Shown here piece after piece: positions 1-7,611 of a DNA stretch of 23,462 nucleotides. Each line of letters begins with the position of its first letter. Position 1 is the first letter of the stretch. The DNA is taken from the NCBI GenBank assembly GCA_023415725.1, contig JAEZJR010000198.1:1-23462 (forward strand), in the 5' to 3' direction. The notes under the pieces are model-generated. The model was not told where the DNA came from, ran no database searches, and saw only the letters and a list, made by a program, of their open reading frames with translations. A program made the position numbers and the translations under genes. Origin of the DNA: Acidobacteriota bacterium. Lineage in GTDB: Bacteria > Acidobacteriota > Blastocatellia > Pyrinomonadales > Pyrinomonadaceae.

Positions 1-17
1 ACCTACTTGGAGTGACT

Positions 18-689
18 ATGGACTCGACCGCGGCGGCCGTAGAAAGGGACATCGCTTTTGGTTTTGAGGAGGCCGCTGAACTGCCGCTCGTGCAGGCGGC
101 CTTTCCTGTTGCCGAGGACGGCAAATTTTCGCTCGATTCGAGCGATCTTGAGCTTTGCAAACTCGCGTCGGATGGGAACCTCGCGGCGTTTGAGGTTATC
201 TATCAGCGCTATCACCGCCGTACTTACAGCCTCACGCTCCGGATGACCGGTAGCCAGACCGAGGCGGAGGATCTCACCCAGGAAGTCTTCATCCAGCTTT
301 TCCGTAAAATAGGCAGTTTCCGCGGCGATTCCGCGTTCTCTACGTGGCTGCACCGCCTGACCGTAAATCAGGTGCTCATGCACTTCCGCAAGCGGTCGTT
401 CAAAAACGAAAAGACCAGCGAGGACGGCGAAATGCCGGAGCAGACCGTCACCGGCTCCGCGAATCCGGCGAAGATGGCAGTCGTCGACCGCATCGCGTTG
501 AAGAAGGCGATAGGCGAATTGCCGAGAGGTTACAAGAACGTGTTCGTCCTCCACGATGTGGAAGGATTCGAGCACGAGGAAGTGGCGCGTATGCTGGGCA
601 TATCTGTGGGCACTTCGAAATCGCAGCTCCACAAGGCCCGCCTGAAGCTGCGTACGCTGCTCATCCAGCAAAAAGAAGAAACAAGCTAA
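18..689 (+). CDS. ECF-type RNA polymerase sigma factor
   Basis: This 223-residue protein is an extracytoplasmic-function sigma factor that would direct RNA polymerase to a small stress or envelope regulon. Region 2 spans about residues 50-128, with the typical AEDLTQEVF and FSTWLHRLTVN blocks. Region 4 spans about 158-212, with GELPRGYKNVFVLHDVEG followed by the helix-turn-helix EEVARMLGISVGTSKSQL. A roughly 45-residue acidic N-terminal extension precedes region 2. I chose ATG 18 because GGAG at 9-12 is well spaced for it; an in-frame GTG at 12 is less likely. The next gene encodes a membrane anti-sigma factor, which fits an ECF pair. Homologues of the DUF4097-like genes downstream are often found beside such pairs. 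The exact ECF group cannot be set by eye. Confidence 0.93.
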   Translation: MDSTAAAVERDIAFGFEEAAELPLVQAAFPVAEDGKFSLDSSDLELCKLASDGNLAAFEVIYQRYHRRTYSLTLRMTGSQTEAEDLTQEVFIQLFRKIGSFRGDSAFSTWLHRLTVNQVLMHFRKRSFKNEKTSEDGEMPEQTVTGSANPAKMAVVDRIALKKAIGELPRGYKNVFVLHDVEGFEHEEVARMLGISVGTSKSQLHKARLKLRTLLIQQKEETS

Positions 690-846
690 CCAGCTAAAAA
701 GGCAACCCTTTGCCCAGCCGTACATCTATCTAGATTGATAACGGTCAAGGCGGGTTGAAAATCGACTGTTCAAGGGAACGGTTCAGGTTGAGTTGCGATT
801 AAATTTGTGTGTGTTATGCACCTTTTCGGGTGCGGCCTTCGGCAAA
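690..846 (+). other. Gap between sigma and anti-sigma genes, with small hairpin
   Basis: This 157-bp gap holds no convincing gene. A short GC-rich hairpin, GCACC-ttttcg-GGTGC at 818-833, lies just before the preferred anti-sigma start at 847, and no good Shine-Dalgarno sequence is visible there. The hairpin might influence anti-sigma translation, but this is only a suggestion. GGAAC at 776-780 resembles an ECF -35 core, without a -10 that I would defend. Confidence 0.3.
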
Positions 847-1584
847 ATGGATTGCGAAGTTTGTCAGGATAATTTGAGCCTGTTTCTGGACGGCGAGCTG
901 GATGAAACCCACGCCGCTAATGTCCGGACCCATCTTTCGCTGTGCATTGACTGTGCTAAGGTTTGCGAGGATTTCGCCGCCATCTTGGACACCTGCAAGC
1001 TCGATGAGCTTTGCGACGAGGTGATCCCGCCCAACCCCAACGCCCTCTGGTGCCGCATCAGCAACACCATCGAAGCGGAGCTCAAACCTGAGCCCCTCCC
1101 GGAGCCGCCTCCGCAACGCCGTGGCTTCTTCGGCAGGGTTTGGAATCTTTCCTTCTCACAGGCCGCGTCCGGGGTGCTCGCGATCGCCCTGATCAGTTCC
1201 CTGCTGACGATCATCGGGATCAAGAATTATTTCCAGCCCACGGGCGAGGATTTTACGTCGCGGTCGGGTGAATCGCAGACGACATTCGAAAAGTTTTTAA
1301 GCAAGGTAGGGCTGACGGACACGCCGGGATCCGCCCGGATGAAGCGGCTGAAAGAGCAGCAGGCCGCCGTCGAATACTGGAACCAGCGGGTGCAGGCCCG
1401 CCGGGCCATGTGGGACGATAACCTTCGCCGCGGTTTCGACCGCAATCTGCAGGTTATCGACCAGGCGGTCTACGAGTACACCACGACGCTCGAGCAAAAC
1501 CCGGATGACGAACTTTCCGGCGAGATGCTAGATTCGGTGATGACCGAGAAGATGAACCTGCTCCGTGAGTTCTCCGAATTATAG
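847..1584 (+). CDS. Membrane anti-sigma factor with zinc-binding ZAS motif
   Basis: This 245-residue protein is the likely partner that holds the upstream ECF sigma factor inactive. The N-terminal zinc-finger-like anti-sigma domain (zf-HC2 type) has Cys3, the phrase SLFLDGELDE and the ZAS signature His29-x3-Cys33-x2-Cys36. A proline-rich linker (about 80-92) leads to one transmembrane helix at about 107-124. The remaining ~120 residues would be periplasmic; they are charged and predicted helical (ERF-like stretches such as RMKRLKEQQAAVEYWNQR), which fits a sensory domain. I prefer ATG 847 over an in-frame TTG at 793 because domain homology starts with MDCEVCQD. The zinc domain is cytosolic if the topology is standard. 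The signal sensed is unknown. Confidence 0.88.
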   Translation: MDCEVCQDNLSLFLDGELDETHAANVRTHLSLCIDCAKVCEDFAAILDTCKLDELCDEVIPPNPNALWCRISNTIEAELKPEPLPEPPPQRRGFFGRVWNLSFSQAASGVLAIALISSLLTIIGIKNYFQPTGEDFTSRSGESQTTFEKFLSKVGLTDTPGSARMKRLKEQQAAVEYWNQRVQARRAMWDDNLRRGFDRNLQVIDQAVYEYTTTLEQNPDDELSGEMLDSVMTEKMNLLREFSEL

Positions 1585-1603
1585 TCACCCTTGCTTTTGT
1601 GAA

Positions 1604-2383
1604 ATGATCCGCAGTTTGGAAATTTCGACCGGCTTCGCGAGACGCCGTGCAAGTGCAATAACGCTCACGCTGTGCGTGGGCATTTTCTGCTTTTTTGCTT
1701 CCACAGAAACATTCGCCCAGCGGCGCTTCTCGCGCACTTATCCTGCGGGGCAGAACGTCAAGCTTGAACTCCTGAATCGCATGGGCACGGTGACCGTCGA
1801 GGGATGGAACCGCAACGAGGTGTCGATCACCGCCAACCTCGAAGCCCCCGCCGCCACGATCGAACCGCAGAGCCTCAGCGGCACGATCGTGATCAATCTG
1901 GTCCGCGATAATCAGGGCCGTCCCGATGTGGGCATCGTCAATTTCACGATCCGTGTGCCGTACACCTCGACCGTCGACATCGAAACGAAGATGGGAAATC
2001 TGAACGTATCGAACATCCGCGGCGGGATGGTTCGGGCCCACATCACCACCGAGGGCGACATAACGCTCACGAATATCGGGGCGATGAAGGTCTCCGCACA
2101 GAACGGCATCGGTGACATCTTCTTCGACGGCGTGCTCATCGGCGGCGGAAGCTACCGGTTCGCCTCGATCAGCGGGAACATCAACCTCCGCATTCCGCTC
2201 GGATCTTCGTTCAGCGTGCTCGCGACCGCCCCGTCTACGCGAAACATCTCGCTCGGTTCCTTCTCGAACGAAAATATGCGTTTCGTCAGCGACGGCCGCC
2301 GTGTCGCCGGGAACGCCGGCGACGGTGCTGCGACCCTGACGGTGGTTAACCAGCGCGGCAGCATCGCCTTCATCAGCCGGTAA
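1604..2383 (+). CDS. Secreted DUF4097-like beta-repeat protein (first copy)
   Basis: This 259-residue protein has a long N-terminal signal region with a hydrophobic core at about residues 18-35, ending near TFAQ, so it should be exported. The mature part is a run of short beta strands with Gly/Asn turns, for example NRMGTVTVEGWNRNEVSITA and later GDITLTNIGAMKVSAQNGIG. This pattern is typical of DUF4097-type putative adhesin/beta-helix proteins. ATG 1604 is chosen, 19 nt after the anti-sigma stop; an upstream in-frame GTG at 1565 would overlap that gene and spoil the signal peptide. The position right after the sigma/anti-sigma pair suggests a target or an accessory sensor of that system. The biochemical role is unknown. 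The next gene is a diverged tandem paralogue sharing the motif TVEGW/SVEGW. Confidence 0.82.
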   Translation: MIRSLEISTGFARRRASAITLTLCVGIFCFFASTETFAQRRFSRTYPAGQNVKLELLNRMGTVTVEGWNRNEVSITANLEAPAATIEPQSLSGTIVINLVRDNQGRPDVGIVNFTIRVPYTSTVDIETKMGNLNVSNIRGGMVRAHITTEGDITLTNIGAMKVSAQNGIGDIFFDGVLIGGGSYRFASISGNINLRIPLGSSFSVLATAPSTRNISLGSFSNENMRFVSDGRRVAGNAGDGAATLTVVNQRGSIAFISR

Positions 2384-2390
2384 AATTTGG

Positions 2391-2419
2391 TTGACTCTCC
2401 TCTCGCTCGGCATTTAAAC
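2391..2419 (+). promoter_or_regulatory. Possible sigma-70 promoter before second DUF4097-like gene
   Basis: TTGACT at 2391-2396 is followed after 17 nt by TTAAAC at 2414-2419 (TTTAAA if the spacing is 16). It sits in the 74-bp gap between the two DUF4097-like genes and could give the second gene its own transcript. This is a motif match only. Confidence 0.3.
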
Positions 2420-2457
2420 TTCCCTTGGCCGCACTCGCCCCGCCAAACACCACCACT

Positions 2458-3312
2458 ATGAAACCGCTCACCGTAGTTTTTCTATCCTTTCTCGTTATCT
2501 TTCTATTCTCCGCGAACACGAGCGCTCAGTCTCCGAAGATGTTGACGCGGACGACCACAAAAACCGACCGTTTCGATTTCGGACCGGGCGGCACGGTGGT
2601 CGTCGCGGGATCCCCTAGGGGCTCCATCTCTGTTGAGGGCTGGAGCAACCGCGAGGTGGAGATCACCGCGGAGATAACGGTGGAGGGAGCGACCGAAGCG
2701 GACCTCGACAGGCTTTCGAAGGTGGTCGGGTTCTCGCTCGAAGAATCGACCGGGCGGATCGGGATCGTGAGCGTCGGCACTAACGACAAGAAGTACCTCA
2801 AACAGATCGATAAGAATTTCCCCAAAGCCCTGCTGAAGAATCCCTACCGAATCGATTACATCATCAAAGTCCCCCGCTACACCGACCTTCAGATCGACGG
2901 CGGCAACGGCGATCTCACCGTTTCTGGCATCGACGGCACATTGAAGATCAACTACATCGAAACCAACGCGAAACTCGAATTGATCGGTGGCGGGCTGCTT
3001 GCGGTTTTCGGCAAAGGCGACGTCGAGATCTCGGTCCCGACGCGAAGCTGGCGTGGTCGTTTCGCCGATGTTCAGCTCGCGAGCGGCAACATGGTGCTAA
3101 ACCTCCCAACCGGTCTCAACGCCGATTTTGACGCCTCCATCCTTCGCACCGGCCGGATCGAGAACGGCTTTACCGAATTCACGCCCCGCGTCCGCAAACA
3201 GGAATTTTCCGAAACCTCCATCATCGCCAAATCCGGCACCGGCGGCGTGCCGCTGAAGTTCTCAGTTGGCGATGGGACAATGAGGATCCGTCAGGGTACG
3301 AAACCCGTTTAA
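2458..3312 (+). CDS. Secreted DUF4097-like beta-repeat protein (second copy)
   Basis: This 284-residue protein begins with a classic signal peptide (MKPLTVVFLSFLVIFLFSA, cleavage probable after NTSA). The mature part resembles the preceding gene: GSPRGSISVEGWSNREVEIT is followed by a glycine-rich strand/turn pattern including LQIDGGNGDLTVSGIDGTLK, again of DUF4097 type. An inserted segment (about residues 83-130) is more charged, with many lysines. ATG 2458 is chosen because the signal peptide begins exactly there; an in-frame TTG at 2425 would add 11 unlikely residues. It is probably periplasmic or surface exposed. Tandem duplication followed by divergence explains the pair. No catalytic motif is seen, and the ligand or role is unknown. 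Confidence 0.82.
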   Translation: MKPLTVVFLSFLVIFLFSANTSAQSPKMLTRTTTKTDRFDFGPGGTVVVAGSPRGSISVEGWSNREVEITAEITVEGATEADLDRLSKVVGFSLEESTGRIGIVSVGTNDKKYLKQIDKNFPKALLKNPYRIDYIIKVPRYTDLQIDGGNGDLTVSGIDGTLKINYIETNAKLELIGGGLLAVFGKGDVEISVPTRSWRGRFADVQLASGNMVLNLPTGLNADFDASILRTGRIENGFTEFTPRVRKQEFSETSIIAKSGTGGVPLKFSVGDGTMRIRQGTKPV

Positions 3313-3319
3313 AACGAAA

Positions 3320-3344
3320 GTTCGGAGTTCCACCTTTAGGTGGC
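3320..3344 (+). repeat. REP element, left copy
   Basis: The 25-bp element has a non-palindromic head (gttcggagtt) and a 14-bp palindrome ccacctttaggtgg at 3330-3343, which can form a 6-bp stem with a two-base loop. It is identical to the reverse complement of 4090-4114 and differs from 21764-21788 at one base. It starts 8 bp after the stop of the second DUF4097-like gene. Confidence 0.85.
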
Positions 3345-3418
3345 CCGCGCTAACTACCAATTCCGGCTAGCTCGATGTAAACCCCTCTTTTATTACCTGC
3401 AACCGATAAGAGCGTACG

Positions 3419-3440
3419 CCCCGAGTAGAACGGGGATTTT
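3419..3440 (+). terminator. Possible small hairpin terminator before the RAYT gene
   Basis: CCCCG (3419-3423), a 7-nt loop and CGGGG (3431-3435) are followed by ATTTT. The stem is only 5 bp, so termination would be modest. It could insulate the transposase gene from upstream transcription. TACAAT at 3445-3450 is a -10-like box only 7 nt before the GTG start, compatible with a leaderless transcript, but no -35 is recognisable. Confidence 0.35.
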
Positions 3441-3457
3441 GGTGTACAATTTGGCGA

Positions 3458-4060
3458 GTGTATTACTGGCGTAGCCTCACCGACGAACAGCGCGAAGAAG
3501 TGCGCTCATACCGGCGTTTGGGCCGTCTACCGAAGCATTCCCTACCGCATTTCGATTCCGAACTTAACATCAATTACATCGTCACCGGCACCTGTTATGA
3601 GCATTCCCATATCGTTGGCCGGTCTCCGGGGCGAATGCAGGAGTTCGCTGGCGATCTGCACGTCATTTTCACAGAATATTGTGAAAACATCGCCGCTTGG
3701 TGCTTACTGCCGAATCACTATCACTTCTTGTGTCGGACATCACGAATTAAGGATCTGAGAACCCAACTTGGGCGGCTTCACGGACGCACCTCACACCGCT
3801 GGAACGGCGAAGATAATGCTCGCGGAAGGATAATTTGGCGAAATTGCTTTGAACGGAAGATACGATCAGAACGGCATTACTTTGCTACGCTCAACTACAT
3901 CCTTCATAATCCAATTCATCACGGTTATGCCGCTCGTTGGGAAGAATGGCCCTGGTCAAGCGCGGCAGAGTATTTAAATACTGTCGGTCGAGGAACCGCA
4001 ACACAGATCTGGAAGGAATTCCCGATTTTGGATTACGGGAAGGGTTGGGACATTGACTAG
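3458..4060 (+). CDS. REP-associated tyrosine transposase (Y1/HUH family)
   Basis: This 200-residue protein belongs to the Y1_Tnp/TnpA-REP family of single-strand DNA nucleases that nick and rejoin REP hairpins. The HUH metal-binding motif is His87-Tyr88-His89 inside LLPNHYHFLCRT. The catalytic tyrosine is probably Tyr147 in the C-terminal helix motif LNYILHNP, with conserved Asn151. WPWSSAAEYL near residues 164-173 is the usual tail of this family. The domain appears full length, so the gene is probably intact. The start is GTG 3458; no Shine-Dalgarno is visible, and a -10-like TACAAT just upstream suggests leaderless expression. Perfect inverted REP copies flank it. It differs from the IS200/IS605 transposase by its longer form and the REP flanks. 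The host may have domesticated it. Confidence 0.9.
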   Translation: MYYWRSLTDEQREEVRSYRRLGRLPKHSLPHFDSELNINYIVTGTCYEHSHIVGRSPGRMQEFAGDLHVIFTEYCENIAAWCLLPNHYHFLCRTSRIKDLRTQLGRLHGRTSHRWNGEDNARGRIIWRNCFERKIRSERHYFATLNYILHNPIHHGYAARWEEWPWSSAAEYLNTVGRGTATQIWKEFPILDYGKGWDID

Positions 4061-4089
4061 AGCCACCACCATTCTCGGACGCCGGCCAT

Positions 4090-4114
4090 GCCACCTAAAG
4101 GTGGAACTCCGAAC
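4090..4114 (-). repeat. REP element, right copy (inverted)
   Basis: This is the exact reverse complement of 3320-3344, with palindrome ccacctaaaggtgg at 4091-4104. It sits 30 bp after the transposase stop and 21 bp before the dCTP deaminase start, so it lies in the leader of that gene. Confidence 0.85.
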
Positions 4115-4134
4115 CGTGGCTGTGAACTTTTTCT

Positions 4135-4728
4135 ATGACCATCAAATCAGATATTTGGCTTCGCCGGATGGCGGAGGAGAACGGGATGATCGAGCCGTTT
4201 TTGCCCGAGCTTGTGCGCGAGGCGAACGGGCGCAAAATAATCTCGGCCGGTGCTTCCAGCTACGGCTACGACATGCGACTCGCGGACGACGGGTTTCGCA
4301 TATTTTCGTCCGTGCATGGTAAGGAGATCGATCCGAAGAAGTTCAACGAATCCTACACGCTCATCGAGCCGGAACTGCAGACCGCGGAAGACGGATCAAA
4401 GTACTACATCCTCCCCGGCCATCACTACGGCCTCGGGGTGACCGTCGAAACCTTCCGAATGCCGCGAAACGTGACCGGCATCGCTCTGGGCAAATCCACC
4501 TACGCACGTGCCGGCCTTCTCGTTAACACGACGCCCTTGGAAGCCGGTTGGACGGGCCGTCTCGTCGTCGAGATCGCCAACCTCGCAAACCTTCCCCTTA
4601 GAGTTTACGTAAACGAAGGTATCGGGCAGATCCTCTTTTTCGAATCGGACGAAGACTGTGCCGTTTCGTACGAGGACCGAGGCGGGAAATACCAGGGCCA
4701 AACCGGGCTCACCTTCGCCAAAGTTTAA
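4135..4728 (+). CDS. dcd: dCTP deaminase
   Basis: This 197-residue cytosolic enzyme converts dCTP to dUTP and ammonia, feeding dTMP synthesis. Family signatures are clear: SSYGYDMRL (41-49), GKSTYARAGL (119-128), TPLEAGWTGRLVVEIAN (133-149) with the catalytic glutamate at 146, and GIGQILFFE near 162-170. The C-terminal Y-x-GQ-x-GLTF (186-194) matches the nucleotide-closing tail. Length is normal for the family. The start is ATG 4135; the second codon run MTIKSD is typical of Dcd N-termini. The upstream leader contains the right REP copy, so its own promoter is not obvious. The large inverted repeat right after the stop may end transcription. The sequence alone does not exclude a bifunctional deaminase/dUTPase. 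Confidence 0.95.
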   Translation: MTIKSDIWLRRMAEENGMIEPFLPELVREANGRKIISAGASSYGYDMRLADDGFRIFSSVHGKEIDPKKFNESYTLIEPELQTAEDGSKYYILPGHHYGLGVTVETFRMPRNVTGIALGKSTYARAGLLVNTTPLEAGWTGRLVVEIANLANLPLRVYVNEGIGQILFFESDEDCAVSYEDRGGKYQGQTGLTFAKV

Positions 4729-4735
4729 TCTCTCT

Positions 4736-4823
4736 CCGTGCCCTTTGTGTCTTCACCTCAGTGCCCTCTGTGTTGAAAACGGTTTCACACAAAGTGCACA
4801 AAGGGAAGACACAAAGGGCACGG
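4736..4823. repeat. 88-bp inverted repeat (long hairpin) after dcd
   Basis: The arms ccgtgccctttgtgtcttc (4736-4754) and its exact complement (4805-4823) form a 19-bp perfect stem. The inner 50 bp continue as a poorer imperfect pairing around gtgttgaaaac/ggtttcacac. The low-complexity 'ccctttgtgtcttc' style resembles dispersed intergenic repeats seen in several bacterial phyla. It starts 8 bp after dcd and ends 33 bp before the M28 peptidase. It may act as a terminator or RNA stabiliser, or be a non-autonomous repeat. Confidence 0.85.
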
Positions 4824-4856
4824 CGACCTCTCCCGCAAGGTTGCCCTTAAACAACT

Positions 4857-6422
4857 ATGTTAAGAATGTCTCTGGCACTTGTGCTCCTACTGATCATCCC
4901 CTTCTCCGGCCTCGCCGTTGCGCAGGAGCGGATCGACGACCGGATCCTCACGCAGATAAAAGCCGAAGGGTTCGAGCGGTCTCAGGCGATGGAAATGACC
5001 GGTTACCTCACGGACGTCTTCGGTGGAAGACTTACGAATTCCCAGAATCTGAAGAACGCCAAGGCGTGGATGAGGGACAAGATGACCGCGCTCGGCCTGC
5101 AGAATGTGCAGATCGAACCGTGGGGCACGTGGGGCCAGGGATGGGACCTCGAGCGTTTTTCGGTGGAGATGACCGCGCCGACGTACGAACGTCTTAACGC
5201 CTACCCGCTCGCGTGGACCCCGTCAACGAACGGCGTCGTCGCTGGCGAGCCGATGATCATCAGCGTGCGTTCGAATGCGGATTTCGAAAAGTATCGCGGA
5301 AAGCTGCGCGGAGCCATCGTGATGAACGGCCGGCCGCCTTTCCCCACACCGGAATCGCGCAAAGGCGATCCCGTAAAACGATATACCGACGACGAACTCG
5401 CCAAGATGGAATTGGTGATCGACCCCGCAAAGGACCCAAGCGGCGGCGGTACGACCACCTACCAGGACGAGGAGAAGGACTGGCTCGAGAGCCTCGCCCG
5501 TGGTCGCGAGATCACAAAGTTCTTCAAAGACGAAGGCGTCGCGGTCCTGTTGCAGCCGTCGGGCCGGCAGAACGGTGTGCTCAGCGTTCAGGGATCCTAC
5601 TTCCCCGATCCGGCGATCAATCCCCCGACGTTCGTTATGGCCCGCGAGCAGTACGGCCGCATAATGCGGCTGATCGACCGCAAGGTGCCGGTGAAAATGG
5701 AATTGAGCCTGCAAACGAAGTCGAATCCCGATGGCACTGGCTCCAACGTCGTCGGCGAGATAACCGGCAGCGACCCGAAATTGAAGGACGAGGTAGTATT
5801 GCTCGGCGGACACTTCGATTCGTGGCATGCAGGAACCGGCGGAGCGGATAACGCGGCGGGCTGCGTCGCGATGATCGAGGCGCTTAGGATCCTAAAGGCG
5901 ATCGGAGTAAAACCGCGGCGCACGATCCGCGTCGCACTATGGGACGGTGAGGAGCAGGACTACTACGGTTCGATCGGGTACGTGAAGAAACACTACGGCG
6001 ACCCGATGACGCTGCAACTGAAGCCGGACCACACGAAGCTCTCGGCGTATTACAATCTCGACAACGGTTCGGGCCGCATACGCGGGATATATCTGCAGGG
6101 GAACGAATCGGCGAGATCGATATTCGAGGATTACTTCCGCCCATTCGCGTATCTTGGAGCAGGGACCATCACGACGCTTAATACCGGCGGCACCGACCAT
6201 ATGGCGTTCGACGCGGTCGGGCTTCCCGGCTTCCAGTTCATCCAGGACGCTTTGGACTACAACACACGCGTGCACCACACCAACCTCGACGTGTTCGAAG
6301 CGGTGAGCGAGGAGGACATGAAAGTGAACGCCGTGATCATCGCTGCGATCGCTTACCAGACCGCAATGCGCGATGAGAAGATGCCGCGGAAGGCTCTTGC
6401 AAAAGTCGCAGCAGCCAATTAG
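4857..6422 (+). CDS. Secreted M28 family zinc aminopeptidase
   Basis: This 521-residue protein has an N-terminal signal peptide (MLRMSLALVLLLIIPFSGLA, cleavage near AVAQ) and should act outside the cytoplasmic membrane, removing N-terminal residues from peptides. The M28 domain contains the di-zinc ligands in order: His319 (LLGGHFDSW), bridging Asp331 (GADNAAG), catalytic/ligand Glu365-Glu366 (DGEEQ), Asp402 (NLDNGSG) and His474 (VHHTNLD). Residues ~120-280 form the inserted region typical of PA-containing M28 members. All key residues are present, so it should be active. ATG 4857 is used; ATG 4866 would also leave a signal peptide. The P1-family peptidase follows after 23 bp, suggesting an operon for extracellular peptide breakdown. 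Exact substrate specificity is unknown. Confidence 0.9.
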   Translation: MLRMSLALVLLLIIPFSGLAVAQERIDDRILTQIKAEGFERSQAMEMTGYLTDVFGGRLTNSQNLKNAKAWMRDKMTALGLQNVQIEPWGTWGQGWDLERFSVEMTAPTYERLNAYPLAWTPSTNGVVAGEPMIISVRSNADFEKYRGKLRGAIVMNGRPPFPTPESRKGDPVKRYTDDELAKMELVIDPAKDPSGGGTTTYQDEEKDWLESLARGREITKFFKDEGVAVLLQPSGRQNGVLSVQGSYFPDPAINPPTFVMAREQYGRIMRLIDRKVPVKMELSLQTKSNPDGTGSNVVGEITGSDPKLKDEVVLLGGHFDSWHAGTGGADNAAGCVAMIEALRILKAIGVKPRRTIRVALWDGEEQDYYGSIGYVKKHYGDPMTLQLKPDHTKLSAYYNLDNGSGRIRGIYLQGNESARSIFEDYFRPFAYLGAGTITTLNTGGTDHMAFDAVGLPGFQFIQDALDYNTRVHHTNLDVFEAVSEEDMKVNAVIIAAIAYQTAMRDEKMPRKALAKVAAAN

Positions 6423-6445
6423 GAATTTGCCCGCGAATAACACTA

Positions 6446-7609
6446 ATGAACGCGAATATTAATAAGTATCTATGGTTGGTGGTAATCGGGTTGGTGTGCG
6501 TTATGACAACAGCCGCTCAAGAAACCCGCCCGCGGGCGCGTGATCTTGGTGTAAAGATCGGCATCCTGTCCACAGGGACGAACAACGCCATCACCGACGT
6601 GGCGGGGGTGGCCGTCGGACAAACGACCATCATCCGGGGCGAGAATGTCCGCACCGGCGTCACCGCGATCGTGCCTCATGGAGGCAACATATTCCGAGAA
6701 AAGGTGCCCGGAGCAGTCTTTGTCGGGAACGGATTTGGGAAACTTGCGGGTTCGACCCAGGTGAACGAACTCGGCGAGATCGAAACGCCCATTCTGCTCA
6801 CTTCCACGCTCGCCGTCCCGAAGACGGCGGACTTCGTCATGGACTACATGCTCGCATTGCCCGGAAACGAGGATGTGCGGTCGATCAACCCGCTGGTTGC
6901 GGAAACCAACGACGGCGGACTGAATGACATTCGCGGGCGACACATCACGCGCGACGACGTTTTCAATGCATTGAAGAACGCCAAAGGCGGCGTTGTCGAG
7001 GAAGGTTCGGTCGGCGCCGGCACGGGCACGGTGGCTTTCGGTTGGAAGGGAGGGATCGGCACCGCATCGCGCAAACTTCCGGCCTCGCTTGGCGGCTATA
7101 CGCTCGGCGTGCTCGTGCAGTCGAATTTCGGGGGTGTTCTAACGATCGATGGTGTGCCGATAGGCGAGGAGTTAGGACAATACTATCTGAAAAACGCGGT
7201 GACCGGGAGTCGCTCGCCGGCGGCTCAACCATTCCAGTCCGCTGACGGGTCGATAATCATCGTCATCGCCACCGATGCTCCCGTTGATCATCGTCAACTA
7301 AATCGACTTGCATCAAGATCGATGGTGGGATTGGGCCGAACGGGCAGCTCTATGACGAACGGCAGCGGCGATTACGCGATCGCATTCTCCACCGCCAATC
7401 GCGTAAACGCGAACGACAATATAAGAAACATTCAACAACTCGGCAACGACGCGATGTCACCGCTGTTCCAGGCCGTGATCGAGGCGACGGAAGAAGCCAT
7501 CATCAATTCCCTCTTCAAAGCCACCACCGTCACCGGCAATGGCCGCACGATCCAGGCGATCCCCATCGACAAGGTAAAAGAAGCCTTGGCAAAGTACGGA
7601 AGAAAGTAA
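6446..7609 (+). CDS. Secreted P1 (S58, DmpA-type) self-processing aminopeptidase
   Basis: This 387-residue protein belongs to the DmpA/P1 family of N-terminal nucleophile aminopeptidases, which cut themselves into two chains. The probable self-cleavage point is Gly268-Ser269 in SADGSIIIVIATDAPVDHRQ, with Ser269 as the new N-terminal nucleophile. Other family phrases are ITDVAGVAVGQTT (49-61), TPILLTSTLAVP (114-125), SVGAGTGTVAFGWKGGIGTASR (188-209) and LVQSNFGG (223-230). A hydrophobic N-terminus (about 8-24, ending TTAAQ) is a signal peptide. Known relatives release D-amino acids, beta-amino acids or L-amino acids from small peptides; which one applies here cannot be told. It lies 23 bp after the M28 gene and before a strong terminator, so the two peptidases are probably co-transcribed. 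Confidence 0.9.
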   Translation: MNANINKYLWLVVIGLVCVMTTAAQETRPRARDLGVKIGILSTGTNNAITDVAGVAVGQTTIIRGENVRTGVTAIVPHGGNIFREKVPGAVFVGNGFGKLAGSTQVNELGEIETPILLTSTLAVPKTADFVMDYMLALPGNEDVRSINPLVAETNDGGLNDIRGRHITRDDVFNALKNAKGGVVEEGSVGAGTGTVAFGWKGGIGTASRKLPASLGGYTLGVLVQSNFGGVLTIDGVPIGEELGQYYLKNAVTGSRSPAAQPFQSADGSIIIVIATDAPVDHRQLNRLASRSMVGLGRTGSSMTNGSGDYAIAFSTANRVNANDNIRNIQQLGNDAMSPLFQAVIEATEEAIINSLFKATTVTGNGRTIQAIPIDKVKEALAKYGRK

Positions 7610-7611
7610 GA

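Larger units (their letters stand above)
3320..4114 (+). mobile_element. REP/RAYT unit: HUH transposase gene between inverted REP palindromes
   Basis: A REP-associated tyrosine transposase gene (3458-4060) lies between two perfect 25-bp inverted repeats, 3320-3344 and 4090-4114. Each contains the palindrome ccacctttaggtgg or its complement, preceded by the head gttcggagtt. This is the arrangement known for RAYT genes, which are usually single-copy and associated with REP/REPIN elements elsewhere in the genome. A third REP copy is at 21764. No target-site duplication or insertion-sequence ends are evident. Confidence 0.8.

Noticed and set aside
1454..2413. Minus-strand open frame of over 300 codons across the first DUF4097-like gene
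   Set aside because: It is a high-GC shadow of the real gene, with Arg/Asp/His-rich composition and no recognisable domain.
3320..4114. A complete IS200/IS605 insertion sequence
   Set aside because: The flanks are short inverted REP palindromes rather than IS200/IS605 ends, there is no TnpB, and the protein is of RAYT type.
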